DNA of 64,000 nt from Jeotgalibacillus sp. S-D1 (lineage in GTDB: Bacteria; Bacillota; Bacilli; Bacillales; Jeotgalibacillaceae): NCBI RefSeq assembly GCF_004358665.1, contig NZ_SMZR01000001.1, forward strand, positions 1,116,001 to 1,180,000. The letters run 5' to 3'. The notes under the pieces are model-generated. The model worked only from the letters and a program-made list of their open reading frames with translations, made no database searches and was not told the DNA's origin. Positions 36,321 to 45,785 of this stretch are shown here, piece after piece. Position 1 is the first letter of the stretch. Each line of letters starts with the position of its first letter. The translations under genes were made by a program, and so were the position numbers.

Positions 36321-37412
36321 CTAATTAACAGGAGGATGGAAGCGTTCATCTCTTTTATGCAAATTATAAAAGCTGATCATCGGTTCCAATCCTTCTAAAA
36401 AATCAGGACAGGTGATTCCTGTGCCCGCCAGGTCTTGTTCTGTATCCCCTTGATCAAATGAACCCTTCCAAAAGAAATATTCGACGGATTCCCTTTCGAC
36501 GCGCAGCAATTTCCTGGCTGCTTTAAAAGATAACAGACGATCAACAAATTGATGAGGGACAGAATATGACGGCTTTCGTCCTGTTTGGGCAATCATAATG
36601 AACCGGAATAACTCTCTTGCCGGATAAGGATTGGGATCAGTCAGGTGATAGGTTTTCCCGGCTCCTGCTTCTAAATGGCCTAACCAGTTAGCTGCTTTAA
36701 CTACATAATCAACAGGAACAACATTTAACACCGTTGCACTTCGTCCTATATAAGGAATAAAAGAAGAGCCTTTCAGTCTGTCAATAATATTCATCATATA
36801 ATAAGGACCGTCAAACTTAGTCGTCTCACCGCTTTTCACTGATCCTTTAACAATACCTGGTCTGATAATGGTTGTTGGAATATGATTTTTCAACCGATCC
36901 ACAAGGACTTCTGCTTCATATTTGGTTTCTTCATAATGATTTCGAAAGGCTTCGGGCCGAATCAGTTCGCCTGCTTTAATTGACCCTTCCCGTTTTCCTG
37001 CAATGTACGCGGTACTAAAGTAGACGTATCGTTTAATATGAGGCAATGATTGTACCCACTCATTCACATGATAAGTTCCCGTCACGTTTACTTTAAAAGC
37101 GAGAGATTTAGGCACCGCTAAATCATATATGGCCGCTAAATGCCAAACATACTGTATTTTCTCCTTCAAATAATCTTTTGTGGGGTCAGGCAGCCCCAAA
37201 TGGTTTTTCGTAATGTCACCCTCAATTATTTGAATTGTTGACCTGTTGGATGCTCCTCTTAATAAGTGCTCAACTTTTTCATTTGCTTTGGTGCTCATAG
37301 AAGGCTGAACGAGTAAATATATATTTTTTGCTTCTTTATCAGAAAGCCATAACTTAATAAAGTGCTCGCTGATAAATCCGGGAAATCCAGTCACAAAATA
37401 ACCTGGTCTCAT
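36321..37412 (-). CDS. SDR family NAD-dependent oxidoreductase (extended, NAD-binding 4 type)
   Basis: 363 aa. The N-terminal nucleotide motif is TGFPGFI (TGxxGxx), then EGDITKNHLGLP, WHLAAIYD, and the active-site YEETKYEAE (Tyr-x-x-x-Lys) preceded by FSTAYIAG. The pattern is that of the male-sterility/thioester-reductase branch, which acts on acyl or sugar substrates. No carrier-protein or adenylation domain is attached. Substrate unknown. ATG start with a G-rich GGGGTGAGGGG upstream. Not clearly in an operon. Confidence 0.82.
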   Translation of the reverse strand: MRPGYFVTGFPGFISEHFIKLWLSDKEAKNIYLLVQPSMSTKANEKVEHLLRGASNRSTIQIIEGDITKNHLGLPDPTKDYLKEKIQYVWHLAAIYDLAVPKSLAFKVNVTGTYHVNEWVQSLPHIKRYVYFSTAYIAGKREGSIKAGELIRPEAFRNHYEETKYEAEVLVDRLKNHIPTTIIRPGIVKGSVKSGETTKFDGPYYMMNIIDRLKGSSFIPYIGRSATVLNVVPVDYVVKAANWLGHLEAGAGKTYHLTDPNPYPARELFRFIMIAQTGRKPSYSVPHQFVDRLLSFKAARKLLRVERESVEYFFWKGSFDQGDTEQDLAGTGITCPDFLEGLEPMISFYNLHKRDERFHPPVN

Positions 37413-37456
37413 TTCCCCTCACCCCTTTCTTATTAATTAATACTAAAGATGAAAGT

Positions 37457-37487
37457 AAAAGGGTTCAACCCCCGGTTGAACCCTTTT
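37457..37487 (-). terminator. Terminator of the RND efflux gene
   Basis: Stem AAAAGGGTTCAACC/GGTTGAACCCTTTT with small loop, overlapping the gap just past the RND stop on the minus strand and followed by T. Confidence 0.8.
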
Positions 37488-37493
37488 TAAAAA

Positions 37494-40400
37494 TTAACTT
37501 TCTTCAGTTATGTTGTTTTTTCTTTTATTCGTTTTTTTATTCATTTTTCTTGTTTCAGGATCCAAGAAACTATAAATAATTGGGACAATGTAAAGCGTTA
37601 AGAAAGTGGAACTGATTAATCCGCCAATAACGACAATTGCCATCGGCTGATTTATTTCTGTCCCTTCACCAATACCCAAAGCCAGCGGCAATAATCCCAA
37701 AATAGTGGTTAATGCCGTCATTAAAATTGGACGAACACGATCTCGTACAGAGGTGACAATCGCATCATAACTGGTCATCTTTTCTGCTTTGCGCTGATTG
37801 ATATAATCGACTAAAACAATCCCGTTATTTACTACAATTCCTGCTAAAACGAGTAAGCCAATAATAGCCGTAACGCTGATCGGCGTCTGTGTTGCAAATA
37901 AAGAGATTGCCACTCCGATAACGCTTAAAGGCACCGTAAACATGATAACAAATGGATATTTAAACGATTCAAATTGTGCTGCCATAACAAAATAAACGAG
38001 TACAATCGCAAGCACCACAGCCAAAAGCATATCACTTAATGAATCTTCAAGAAGTTCACGGTCCCCTCCAAATACCACATCTGTTTCATCAGCCAGATCC
38101 AGTTTGGCAATTGCTTCGTCTACTTCAGCAGAAATGGATCCTAGATTAGTCCCGGAGGTATAGGTGGCTGTAAAGCCTACAGCTGCCTGCTGATCGATTC
38201 GCTGGATTGATACTGGTCCTTCCGATATTTCAATATCAGCCAGTTCCTGGAGCTCAACAAATTGGCCGCTTGGGGCACGAAGAGCCAACGTCTCCAGCCC
38301 GTCGAGAGTGTTCGCAATCTCTTCTTGATATTGGACAAAGACACTGTACACCTGCGAATCCTCAGAGATAATCTGTGTAGCCAAAGCGCCCCTTGTGACA
38401 CTGTTGACAGTCTGAGCAATTTGGGCCGGTGCGAAACCATACTCCTGAGCACTCTCACGGTCAATTGTCAGCTGTACTTCTTCAACTGTATCTTCTAAAT
38501 CTGTTTCTACTTCTGTTATATGATCCAGATCCAGCAATGCAGATTGTATATCCTCCACAGCTCTTTCCAATCGCTGTTCACTTGAATCACGAACTGAAAA
38601 CGATAAAGTTTGTGGTGAAGTACCGGTTGCAGTTTGCAAATCGGCCGTTACTTCAGCTGTTTCATTCACATCCAGTGCTGCCTGTTCTATTTTTGGTGAT
38701 AAGTCTTCAATAAATTCAAATACTGATATGTCCCGATCATTTAATGGCTTCATTTTAACGGAAATATCAGCTATGCTGCCATCCGTTGAGCCATCAAAAG
38801 AACCTTGTTGCAAAGCGCCTATCTGACTGACATAAACATCAATAACATCTTCTTTTTTCAATTCTTCTTCTACCGCATTAACGACTTTTTCAGTTTCTTC
38901 GAGTGAAGTACCATTTTCCAACGATACCCGGACACTAAAGAACCCTTCGTCTGTAGCAGGTAAAAATTGAGTGCCAACCGTCGTTAATCCCAGGCCTCCT
39001 CCTGCCAATAGCAGGAATGTTAACACCAGCGGAACCCATCGTTTTTTCAGGGACCACGCTATTGTCCGTTCAAAACCTTTAACAAATGAGGACTGCTTTC
39101 TTTCTGCTTCATAGTTTTTAGGCGGCTCTTTCAGCAGTCTGCTCGCAAGCATCGGCACAACCGTCAAAGCAACAATAAGAGAAGCAAATAAACTAAACGA
39201 GATGGTTAAAGCAAATTCAGTAAATAAATCCCCAATTAGTCCTTCAATGAAAATAACCGGGATAAATACTGCGATGGTTGTAAGAGTAGATGCTGTTATT
39301 GCGCCTGCAACCTCCTTCGCGCCATCTATTGCCGCTGTTTTAGGATCTTTCTTCATAGATAAGTGCCTGAATATATTTTCAAGCACAACGATAGCATTAT
39401 CCACCAGCATTCCAATTCCAAGTGCTAATGCCCCAAGTGTGAAAATATTTAGTGAGAAATCAGAAAAGAACATTAACACAAAGGTTACAATCACTGAGTA
39501 TGGGATTGCCACTCCAATGATGATCGGGCTCTTAACATTGCGCAAAAACAAAAACAATACAATCATCGCGAACAATCCACCGACAATTAAGGAATTGCCT
39601 ATATTCCCAATGGCTAATTGAATATAGTCGCCCTGATCGAACAGGACATCCGCCGTTATAGATTCATATCGATCTTCCTCTAATAAGCGGTCTAATTCTT
39701 CTTGAAATGCTGAAGATACATCCGCTGTATTTGCGTCAGACTCCTGCAGCACACTAATTAATACTGCTTGTTCTTCATTTGCCCGGGTAATGACTTCCTG
39801 ATCAGGCTCACCAAAGGCAACTTCCGCCAAGTCGCTGACTAAAATATCTTCCCCGTCAACCGGATTAACGGATATCGCTAAATTCTCAATGTCTTCCACA
39901 GAAGTCAGCGTACTTAATATCCTCGTCGTTAAATCTTTTCCATCTGTCTCCACTGTATCGCCGGGAAACGAAATGTTGTTTGCCTGGATTGCATTTAAAA
40001 CGTCTGTCTGGGTAAGACCAAACTCTTCAAGCTTGTCCTGATCAAGAAGGATTCTTACTTCTTCAGATAATGAGTTTGAAACGTCTACACTTGCAACTCC
40101 ATCTGTCCGTGTCAGTTCGAGCTCTAATTCTTCTGCAAGCTCGCGAATATCTGTTGAATCATCAGAAGACCGAAGACTGAGCTGGATAACCGGAAACTGG
40201 GCAGGGTCAAATTTCAGCACCCTCGGTTCGTTTGCTTCATCGGGAACTTCTACCTGTTGAATCGCCTGCTGTATATCTCGTTCAGCTTCATCGATGTCTG
40301 TGGCAAATGTAAATTCCAGAAACACCAGATTGGAGCCTTCTTCTGATGTTGATTGCACATTTTTTAATCCTGGTAAAAGTGCAAGCTGAGACTCAATTGG

Positions 40401-40595
40401 CTTTGTCACCTTTTCCAGTACTTCTGTCGGACTTGCTCCCGGGTAGGAAGTAACTACAACCGCTACAGGAGGATTAATATCTGGTATTAGCTTTATCGGA
40501 ATTCTTGTTAATGAGATGGTACCAAGTAAAATAACTAAAAGCATGGTAACAATGGTAAAAACGGGTCTTCTTACTGAAAAACTGCTTAAATTCAA
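37494..40595 (-). CDS. RND efflux transporter permease (AcrB-like)
   Basis: About 1033 aa. Twelve transmembrane segments: TM1 follows VRRPVFTIV, and two large extracytoplasmic porter loops follow TM1 and TM7. TM4 shows the proton-relay region ALGIGMLVDNAIVVLENI with Asp pair; TM10-11 repeats it (LLVLAGIVVNNGIVLVDYIN). Such pumps in Bacilli export lipophilic compounds or surfactants (SwrC). No membrane-fusion protein or regulator lies beside it. The frame can be read from 40637, but a TTG at 40595 has GGAGGG 10 bases upstream and starts at the normal N-terminus before TM1, so it is preferred. Confidence 0.9.
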   Translation of the reverse strand: MNLSSFSVRRPVFTIVTMLLVILLGTISLTRIPIKLIPDINPPVAVVVTSYPGASPTEVLEKVTKPIESQLALLPGLKNVQSTSEEGSNLVFLEFTFATDIDEAERDIQQAIQQVEVPDEANEPRVLKFDPAQFPVIQLSLRSSDDSTDIRELAEELELELTRTDGVASVDVSNSLSEEVRILLDQDKLEEFGLTQTDVLNAIQANNISFPGDTVETDGKDLTTRILSTLTSVEDIENLAISVNPVDGEDILVSDLAEVAFGEPDQEVITRANEEQAVLISVLQESDANTADVSSAFQEELDRLLEEDRYESITADVLFDQGDYIQLAIGNIGNSLIVGGLFAMIVLFLFLRNVKSPIIIGVAIPYSVIVTFVLMFFSDFSLNIFTLGALALGIGMLVDNAIVVLENIFRHLSMKKDPKTAAIDGAKEVAGAITASTLTTIAVFIPVIFIEGLIGDLFTEFALTISFSLFASLIVALTVVPMLASRLLKEPPKNYEAERKQSSFVKGFERTIAWSLKKRWVPLVLTFLLLAGGGLGLTTVGTQFLPATDEGFFSVRVSLENGTSLEETEKVVNAVEEELKKEDVIDVYVSQIGALQQGSFDGSTDGSIADISVKMKPLNDRDISVFEFIEDLSPKIEQAALDVNETAEVTADLQTATGTSPQTLSFSVRDSSEQRLERAVEDIQSALLDLDHITEVETDLEDTVEEVQLTIDRESAQEYGFAPAQIAQTVNSVTRGALATQIISEDSQVYSVFVQYQEEIANTLDGLETLALRAPSGQFVELQELADIEISEGPVSIQRIDQQAAVGFTATYTSGTNLGSISAEVDEAIAKLDLADETDVVFGGDRELLEDSLSDMLLAVVLAIVLVYFVMAAQFESFKYPFVIMFTVPLSVIGVAISLFATQTPISVTAIIGLLVLAGIVVNNGIVLVDYINQRKAEKMTSYDAIVTSVRDRVRPILMTALTTILGLLPLALGIGEGTEINQPMAIVVIGGLISSTFLTLYIVPIIYSFLDPETRKMNKKTNKRKNNITEES

Positions 40596-40752
40596 CCGAA
40601 ACGCTCCCTCCGCTGGACCAATAAACAGCTCGCCCAACTTTAATACTATGTCTTTTTACTATACTGACTCTCGTGTCGTTATTCAATATTTAACATCCTC
40701 GTTCACAATATAAACAAAATTACCCCCCTTTCATTCTGAAAGGAGGGCTTGT

Positions 40753-42138
40753 TTACATTTTATTTTTAGTTATCGTCCATCCAGTAGCACTAAAAATCAC
40801 CGTCAGTATAGGGCTCGCTAAACAAAACACGGCAAAGGGAAGATAGGTTAATGTAGATACACCTAAAACATTGGTGATAAAAACACCACAAACGCCCCAT
40901 GGTACTAGTGGGTTAATAACAGTTCCAGCATCTTCTAACACCCTCGACAAGTTCTTTCGTGCCAAATTCAAATCATCAATCGGCCGTTTAAATGATTCTC
41001 CTGTCAAAAGGATGGATAAATACTGTTCCCCTATCACTGCGTTAATACCAATTGCCGTAAATGCAGCTGATACCAGTGTGGAGGAAGCTTTTTTAAGTTT
41101 ATTTTCAATTAAACCAAGCAGCGTTTGAATAATGCCCAGTTTAAATAATAATCCACCAAGACCAAGCGCAAGGATAACCAGCGCCACTGTAAACATCATC
41201 GAATTAATTCCTCCCCGGGTAAGAAGGGAATCTATTTCTTCAATGCCCGATTCAGATTTATATCCTTCGAATAATAAACCAGATAGATCGGCTAAAGAAG
41301 TAAAGCTGTGGAGATAAGACAGAGCAATACTAAAAACAATGGTAACAGCCAAAGATAAAATAGCAGGCGTTTTTTTAACAGCCAATACTAAAAGCAAGAC
41401 CAAGGGCAATAGTCCGTACCAGTGGACTCCCCCTGCATCCGAAAGCCCCTGCTGCAGATTACCAATCTGAGCAGCTGCTGTCCCTGCATTTTCTCCTGGT
41501 GATAACAACCCAAAAACGAGCAGTGAAATGATAAAAGCTGGCACTGTAGTCCAGGCCATGTTTTTTATATGCTCAAAAAGATCTACCTCAACAATTGAGG
41601 AGGCAAGGTTTGTTGTATCTGACAGCGGTGACATTTTATCGCCGAAAAATGCACCGGATACAATGGCACCTGCTGTCACCGCAAGCGAAACATCCAGAGC
41701 AGTTGATACGCCAATAAACGCTACGCCAAGAGTAGCTACAGTTGTTAAGGAACTTCCAATACTCATTCCAATAATAGCGGTAATAACAAATACGATGGCA
41801 AAATAAAATGGCCAGTCAGCAATATGCAAACCTATATAGATCAATGTTGGTATTGTTCCTGAAATCATAAATGCACTGATGATCATGCCTATGAAGAAAA
41901 ATAAAAACACAGCACTTAACCCAGATGATGCGCCGGCTGTCATTCCGCTTTGTAAATCATTCATCGATATTTTTTTACTGATTCCAAACCCTAACAATAA
42001 TAAAATACTAACGATAATTGGAATGTGGGGAACCGTTTTCAGCACGATCATACATAGGCTGATCAATGCCACAATAACAACTACCAACCCAATTGATTCT
42101 GTTTTTGTTGCTCTTATTACCGGTTCATTATTAAACAT
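40753..42138 (-). CDS. nhaC: NhaC family Na+/H+ antiporter
   Basis: About 461 aa and 11-12 hydrophobic helices. NhaC features include MSIGSSLTTVATLGVAF, GAIVSGAFFGDKMSPLSDTTNLA and GLGGLLFKLGI. The family exchanges Na+ for H+, or malate for lactate in MleN-like members. AGGAGG lies six bases before ATG 42138; another ATG at 42141 directly precedes it, and a longer frame to 42183 would run through the leader terminator. A structured leader controls it (next entry). Confidence 0.9.
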   Translation of the reverse strand: MFNNEPVIRATKTESIGLVVVIVALISLCMIVLKTVPHIPIIVSILLLLGFGISKKISMNDLQSGMTAGASSGLSAVFLFFFIGMIISAFMISGTIPTLIYIGLHIADWPFYFAIVFVITAIIGMSIGSSLTTVATLGVAFIGVSTALDVSLAVTAGAIVSGAFFGDKMSPLSDTTNLASSIVEVDLFEHIKNMAWTTVPAFIISLLVFGLLSPGENAGTAAAQIGNLQQGLSDAGGVHWYGLLPLVLLLVLAVKKTPAILSLAVTIVFSIALSYLHSFTSLADLSGLLFEGYKSESGIEEIDSLLTRGGINSMMFTVALVILALGLGGLLFKLGIIQTLLGLIENKLKKASSTLVSAAFTAIGINAVIGEQYLSILLTGESFKRPIDDLNLARKNLSRVLEDAGTVINPLVPWGVCGVFITNVLGVSTLTYLPFAVFCLASPILTVIFSATGWTITKNKM

Positions 42139-42309
42139 CATTTTCCTCCTGTCACAAAAAAGAACTTCCGCACCCCTCAACAATTGGGACCAGGAAATTC
42201 TCCAAGGTATAGACCTGATAAACTGTTTTACAGTCCGATTCCATCTTTCGCTTGAACGCTTTTAAGCACTAAAGTAACTTTATTTTAGCATACCCTGCTG
42301 TTTCGTCAA
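42139..42309 (-). promoter_or_regulatory. nhaC promoter and structured leader with intrinsic terminator
   Basis: Minus strand: -35 TTGACG (42304-42309), 16-base spacer and extended -10 TGCTAAAAT (42282-42290), giving a start near 42275. The leader of about 137 nt contains ACTGT/ACAGT and AGGT/ACCT helices. It ends in a terminator: GAATTTCC pairs with GGAAGTTC (42162-42169 with 42193-42200, one U-G pair), with inner CCC/GGG, followed by six T only 6 bases before the AGGAGG. That is the form of a transcription-attenuating riboswitch. I do not recognise the aptamer; it lacks T-box, SAM and full lysine-riboswitch motifs. Confidence 0.7.
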
Positions 42310-42371
42310 GATCTTTCAATGAAATTCATCAACCCGGTTTTAACCCCTCTATTATTATGCGTTATAACCGC

Positions 42372-42411
42372 AAAAACACCCTTGATGATTTTGATCATTA
42401 AGGGTGTTTTT
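42372..42411. terminator. Bidirectional terminator after prfC
   Basis: Hairpin AAAAACACCCTTGATGAT/ATCATTAAGGGTGTTTTT with 4-base loop, just beyond the prfC stop on the minus strand. Confidence 0.9.
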
Positions 42412-42415
42412 CAGT

Positions 42416-43984
42416 TTAAAGCAGGCTGTACAGTTTAATTTCAGGGTGCTTATCAGCAAACCATCGCATAGCAAAATCATTTTCAAATAAGAAAACAAGT
42501 TTTTCCTGGCGATCCTTCACCAGCATGCTTCTGCTAGATGACATGGCATCCTTTACATCCGCTTCATTTTCAATCCATCGGGCAATTTTTGAACCGATAT
42601 TTTCCATCATGACATCCACATTATATTCGTTTTTCATGCGGTGCTCGAATACTTCAAACTGCAGCTGTCCAACCGCTCCTAAAATGACATCCTCTGTACG
42701 GCGTGTTTTGTACAATTGAATGGCCCCTTCTTGAACCAGCTGATTGATGCCTTTGTGAAAGTGTTTTTGCTTCATTACATTTTTTGCGGTTACGCGCATA
42801 AATAGTTCGGGAGTAAATTGAGGCAATTTTTCAAATTGAAAACTTTTTTTACTCTCGGTGATCGTATCGCCAATTTGATAATTTCCCGTATCATAGATGC
42901 CAATGATATCTCCGCTCACTGCTACATCAACTGTATTTCTGTCATCTGCCAGGAAGGATGTGGAGGAGGAAAGCTTAATCGTCTTTCCTGTTCTGGCAAG
43001 CTGAACTGCCATCCCTCTTTCAAATTTTCCTGAACAAATTCGCAGAAAAGCAATTCGGTCGCGATGCGCAGGATTCATGTTAGCCTGAATTTTAAATACA
43101 AACCCTGAGAACTCCTGTGCGGAAGGATCGATCGCACCGATGTCGGATTGCCTTGGCTGAGGCGAAGGTGCAAATTGAAGGTACGTTTCCAAAAATGTCT
43201 GTACTCCAAAGTTTGTTAAAGCGCTGCCGAAAAACACCGGAGTGATCTCGCCTTTTGCCAAACGTTCTTCAGTAAACACATTACCTGCTTCCTCCAGCAG
43301 CATAACGTCTTCAAGCGCCTGGTCATATAACCCTGACCGCTTTATTTCGTAGTCACCCTCAAGCTCGCCCTCTTCGTTTAATGGAAGAAAACGTTTGTCC
43401 TCTTCTACACGAAATTGTTCAATTCTTTTGTGGTGACGATCATATATACCTAAAAATTCTTTTCCCATTCCAATCGGCCAGTTCATTGCATATGACTCAA
43501 TCCCAAGAACTTCTTCAAGCTCCTCCATTATTTCAAGAGGTTCTCTCCCCTGGCGATCAAGCTTATTTACAAAGGTAAAGATCGGAATTCCGCGCATTTT
43601 ACACACTTTAAAAAGCTTCAATGTCTGGGCCTCTATACCTTTGGCAGCATCAATGATCATCACAGCACTGTCAACAGCCATCAGGGTACGGTATGTATCC
43701 TCACTGAAATCCTGATGTCCAGGGGTATCTAATATATTCACTCGTTTGTTATCGTAGTCAAATTGCATTACTGATGAGGTAACCGAAATTCCTCTTTGCT
43801 TTTCAATTTCCATCCAGTCCGAAGTTGCATACTTACCGGTCTTTTTCCCTTTGACCGTTCCAGCAGCACGGATCGCTCCTCCAAATAATAGGAGCTGCTC
43901 GGTTAATGTCGTTTTCCCTGCATCAGGGTGGGAGATTATTGCAAAAGTTCGTCTAGATGAAACTTCTTTTTGTAGTGTTGTCAT
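42416..43984 (-). CDS. prfC: Peptide chain release factor 3
   Basis: A 522-aa translational GTPase that recycles RF1/RF2 from the ribosome. G1 is SHPDAGKTT, switch II DTPGHQD, G4 FVNKLDRQ, G5 GSAL. The RF3-specific [18 protein letters not shown] follows G1, and domain III has [16 protein letters not shown]. The length is typical (~525). RF3 is not universal in Bacillaceae and I recall it as absent from B. subtilis 168, so it is an addition to the local synteny. ATG start; the upstream purine-rich GAGAGGAT is only a weak ribosome binding site. Confidence 0.96.
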   Translation of the reverse strand: MTTLQKEVSSRRTFAIISHPDAGKTTLTEQLLLFGGAIRAAGTVKGKKTGKYATSDWMEIEKQRGISVTSSVMQFDYDNKRVNILDTPGHQDFSEDTYRTLMAVDSAVMIIDAAKGIEAQTLKLFKVCKMRGIPIFTFVNKLDRQGREPLEIMEELEEVLGIESYAMNWPIGMGKEFLGIYDRHHKRIEQFRVEEDKRFLPLNEEGELEGDYEIKRSGLYDQALEDVMLLEEAGNVFTEERLAKGEITPVFFGSALTNFGVQTFLETYLQFAPSPQPRQSDIGAIDPSAQEFSGFVFKIQANMNPAHRDRIAFLRICSGKFERGMAVQLARTGKTIKLSSSTSFLADDRNTVDVAVSGDIIGIYDTGNYQIGDTITESKKSFQFEKLPQFTPELFMRVTAKNVMKQKHFHKGINQLVQEGAIQLYKTRRTEDVILGAVGQLQFEVFEHRMKNEYNVDVMMENIGSKIARWIENEADVKDAMSSSRSMLVKDRQEKLVFLFENDFAMRWFADKHPEIKLYSLL

Positions 43985-44185
43985 AATTTTATCCTCTCGT
44001 TCCTTAAGCTTTACCTATTAAATGATAGAGCTTTGGCCTCTTAAATGCAAATATTCATTTATGCCATCAGGGCTTCACGGCATCCTGCTAACCATAACTA
44101 TATTAGATGCATTTAATTTATATTCTTTCGTCTAATTAAAAAATGAAGCAGCTTTTTTATTTTTAATAACACAGCACATTTAAAG

Positions 44186-44238
44186 TTGTTTGTCTTGCTA
44201 TACATAATGTATAAATAAGTTGTACATTAATTGTACAA
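44186..44238 (+). promoter_or_regulatory. Promoter with two palindromes before the DUF4397 gene
   Basis: -35 TTGTTT (44186-44191), 18-base spacer, -10 TATAAA (44210-44215). Palindrome 1, TATACAT-A-ATGTATA (44199-44213), overlaps the -10. Palindrome 2, TTGTACA-TTAAT-TGTACAA (44220-44238), covers the start point. The two share the core TGTA/TACA and look like tandem operators of one regulator. No known binding consensus was recognised with confidence. Confidence 0.55.
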
Positions 44239-44267
44239 ATATTCTAAACAAAAGGAGAGTGGCGAAT

Positions 44268-45062
44268 TTGAAAAAGTTTTTTGCTTCAATGCTTGCAGCT
44301 GTAATGATGATGGCGCTGTTGGGAGGAGCAGCTTTAGCAAATGATGGTGAAGGATGGGTTCGGATTCTTCATGCATCACCCGATGCCCCCGCTGTTGACG
44401 TGTATGTAAATGGTGAGCCTGTAGTAGAAGGAGCAGAATTCAAGGCGTATACAGAGTACATGGCTTTGCCTGCCGGTGAGCACGAAGTTGAAATTTTCCC
44501 TGCAGGAGAAACAGATACAGCTGTAATTTCTGCTGCATTAACAGTTGAATCCGGAAAATACTATACCGCCTCTGCCATTAATCTTCTAGAAAGTTTAGAA
44601 CTGAATGTAACGGAAGATGATCTTTCAATCAGCGACGGTATGACAAAAGTAAGAGCTGGACATTTTTCCCCTGATGCTCCAACAGTTGATGTTGGCCTTG
44701 TAGGAGGAGACGCGGTATTCAGCGGAGCTTCATTTCCCGGAGTAACCGACTTTGCTGAATTAGAAGCAGGTACCTATGATCTTGAAGTACGGACTCCTGA
44801 AGGCGATCAGGTTTTAGACTTGTCCGGAACTGCTCTTGAAGAAGGAATGGCTTACAGCGTTTATGCAGTTAACACATTGGATAGTATTGAAGCACTTGTT
44901 TTAACAGCACCTGCCTCTGGTTCAATGCCTTCTGAAATGCCTGAGACGGGCATGGGCGGAATGGCGAATGAAAGTACTTCTATTTTACCGTATGTTGCAG
45001 TGGCAGCTTTGTTAGGCGGAGCAGCTGTTCTATTAGCCGTACGCAGACGTGCACATAACTAA
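44268..45062 (+). CDS. Surface DUF4397 protein with sortase-type C-terminus
   Basis: 264 aa. Signal peptide with KK start and hydrophobic core, predicted cut after AALA (residue 24). Two DUF4397 repeats begin WVRILHASPDAPAVDVYV (near 29) and KVRAGHFSPDAPTVDVGL (near 128). The C-terminus carries MPETG at 224-228, an Ala/Leu-rich membrane helix and an RRRAHN tail, the layout of a sortase substrate, though the first residue is Met in place of Leu. DUF4397 has a beta-sandwich with no proven role. TTG start with AAAGGAG ten bases upstream. The adjacent sortase gene starts one base beyond its stop codon. Confidence 0.85.
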   Translation: MKKFFASMLAAVMMMALLGGAALANDGEGWVRILHASPDAPAVDVYVNGEPVVEGAEFKAYTEYMALPAGEHEVEIFPAGETDTAVISAALTVESGKYYTASAINLLESLELNVTEDDLSISDGMTKVRAGHFSPDAPTVDVGLVGGDAVFSGASFPGVTDFAELEAGTYDLEVRTPEGDQVLDLSGTALEEGMAYSVYAVNTLDSIEALVLTAPASGSMPSEMPETGMGGMANESTSILPYVAVAALLGGAAVLLAVRRRAHN

Positions 45063-45063
45063 G

Positions 45064-45717
45064 ATGAAACGCTTTATTGCCTTAGCAAGTATAATCCTTC
45101 TTCTGCCGGCTTGTGCAGAAGAAGGTTTTCCCGATTCCTCCGTCCCTGAAATGCCTATATTAAACGAAACAAATGATGCTGTTCCGGTACAAGCAGCCCC
45201 TCCGGCAGTAAATCAACTCCAGTCCAATACAAATTCTGTGAAGAAACCTCTTGAAACAGAGGAGCACATTATACCATCTTCTCTATCAATCCCATCAATT
45301 GGTCTAATAGCACCTGTAAATCCCTATGGACTTGATGACAGCGGAGCGATGGCCGTTCCTGATAACGGAAACGAAGTTGCCTGGTTTGAACCCGGATTTA
45401 AACCAGGACAAAAAGGCAATGCCGTCTTAGCAGGACATGTTGACAGCGAAAAAGCCCCTGCTGTGTTTTGGGATTTAAAAGCATTAAATGAAGGTGACGA
45501 GATAATCGTCAGCGATTCAGATGGAAAAACCTTAGTGTTTGAAGTGGTGAAAACAGAAATTTATGAACGGAATGAAGCCCCGATCCAAAATATTTTTGGC
45601 AGTTCATCTTCCAGAAAGCTGAATCTTATCACATGTACAGGATATTTTGACCGGGATGAGCTAAATTATGTAGACCGGATGGTTGTTTATACTGAACTGA
45701 AATCAGAAGAACATTAA
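45064..45717 (+). CDS. Class F-like sortase with lipobox
   Basis: 217 aa. The N-terminus MKRFIALASIILLLPAC is a lipoprotein signal with Cys17 after LLPA, so the enzyme would be lipid-anchored instead of carrying the usual N-terminal transmembrane helix. A flexible Pro/Asn-rich linker reaches about residue 70. The sortase fold begins PSSLSIPSIGLIAPV and has catalytic His125 (VLAGHVDS), Cys191 (LITCTGYF) and Arg205 (YVDRMVVY). Sortases of this class are compact and join LPxTG-like proteins to the wall. Its probable substrate is the DUF4397 protein just upstream. Confidence 0.87.
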   Translation: MKRFIALASIILLLPACAEEGFPDSSVPEMPILNETNDAVPVQAAPPAVNQLQSNTNSVKKPLETEEHIIPSSLSIPSIGLIAPVNPYGLDDSGAMAVPDNGNEVAWFEPGFKPGQKGNAVLAGHVDSEKAPAVFWDLKALNEGDEIIVSDSDGKTLVFEVVKTEIYERNEAPIQNIFGSSSSRKLNLITCTGYFDRDELNYVDRMVVYTELKSEEH

Positions 45718-45722
45718 AAAAG

Positions 45723-45755
45723 CCGCTTTATGCGAAGCATAAAGCGGTTTTTTTA
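45723..45755 (+). terminator. Terminator of the DUF4397-sortase operon
   Basis: Perfect 11-bp stem CCGCTTTATGC/GCATAAAGCGG with GAA loop, then seven T. Confidence 0.9.
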
Positions 45756-45785
45756 GTGAATACTAATTCTTTCTTCTATAATTCC

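Noticed and set aside
38177-38713. Several frames inside the RND gene
   Set aside because: They overlap a continuous RND permease coding sequence with full family motifs and have no start signals.
42200-42275. Lysine riboswitch or T-box before nhaC
   Set aside because: Some short pieces (AAAGATGGA) resemble the lysine element, but the leader is far too short and the core motifs of both classes are missing.
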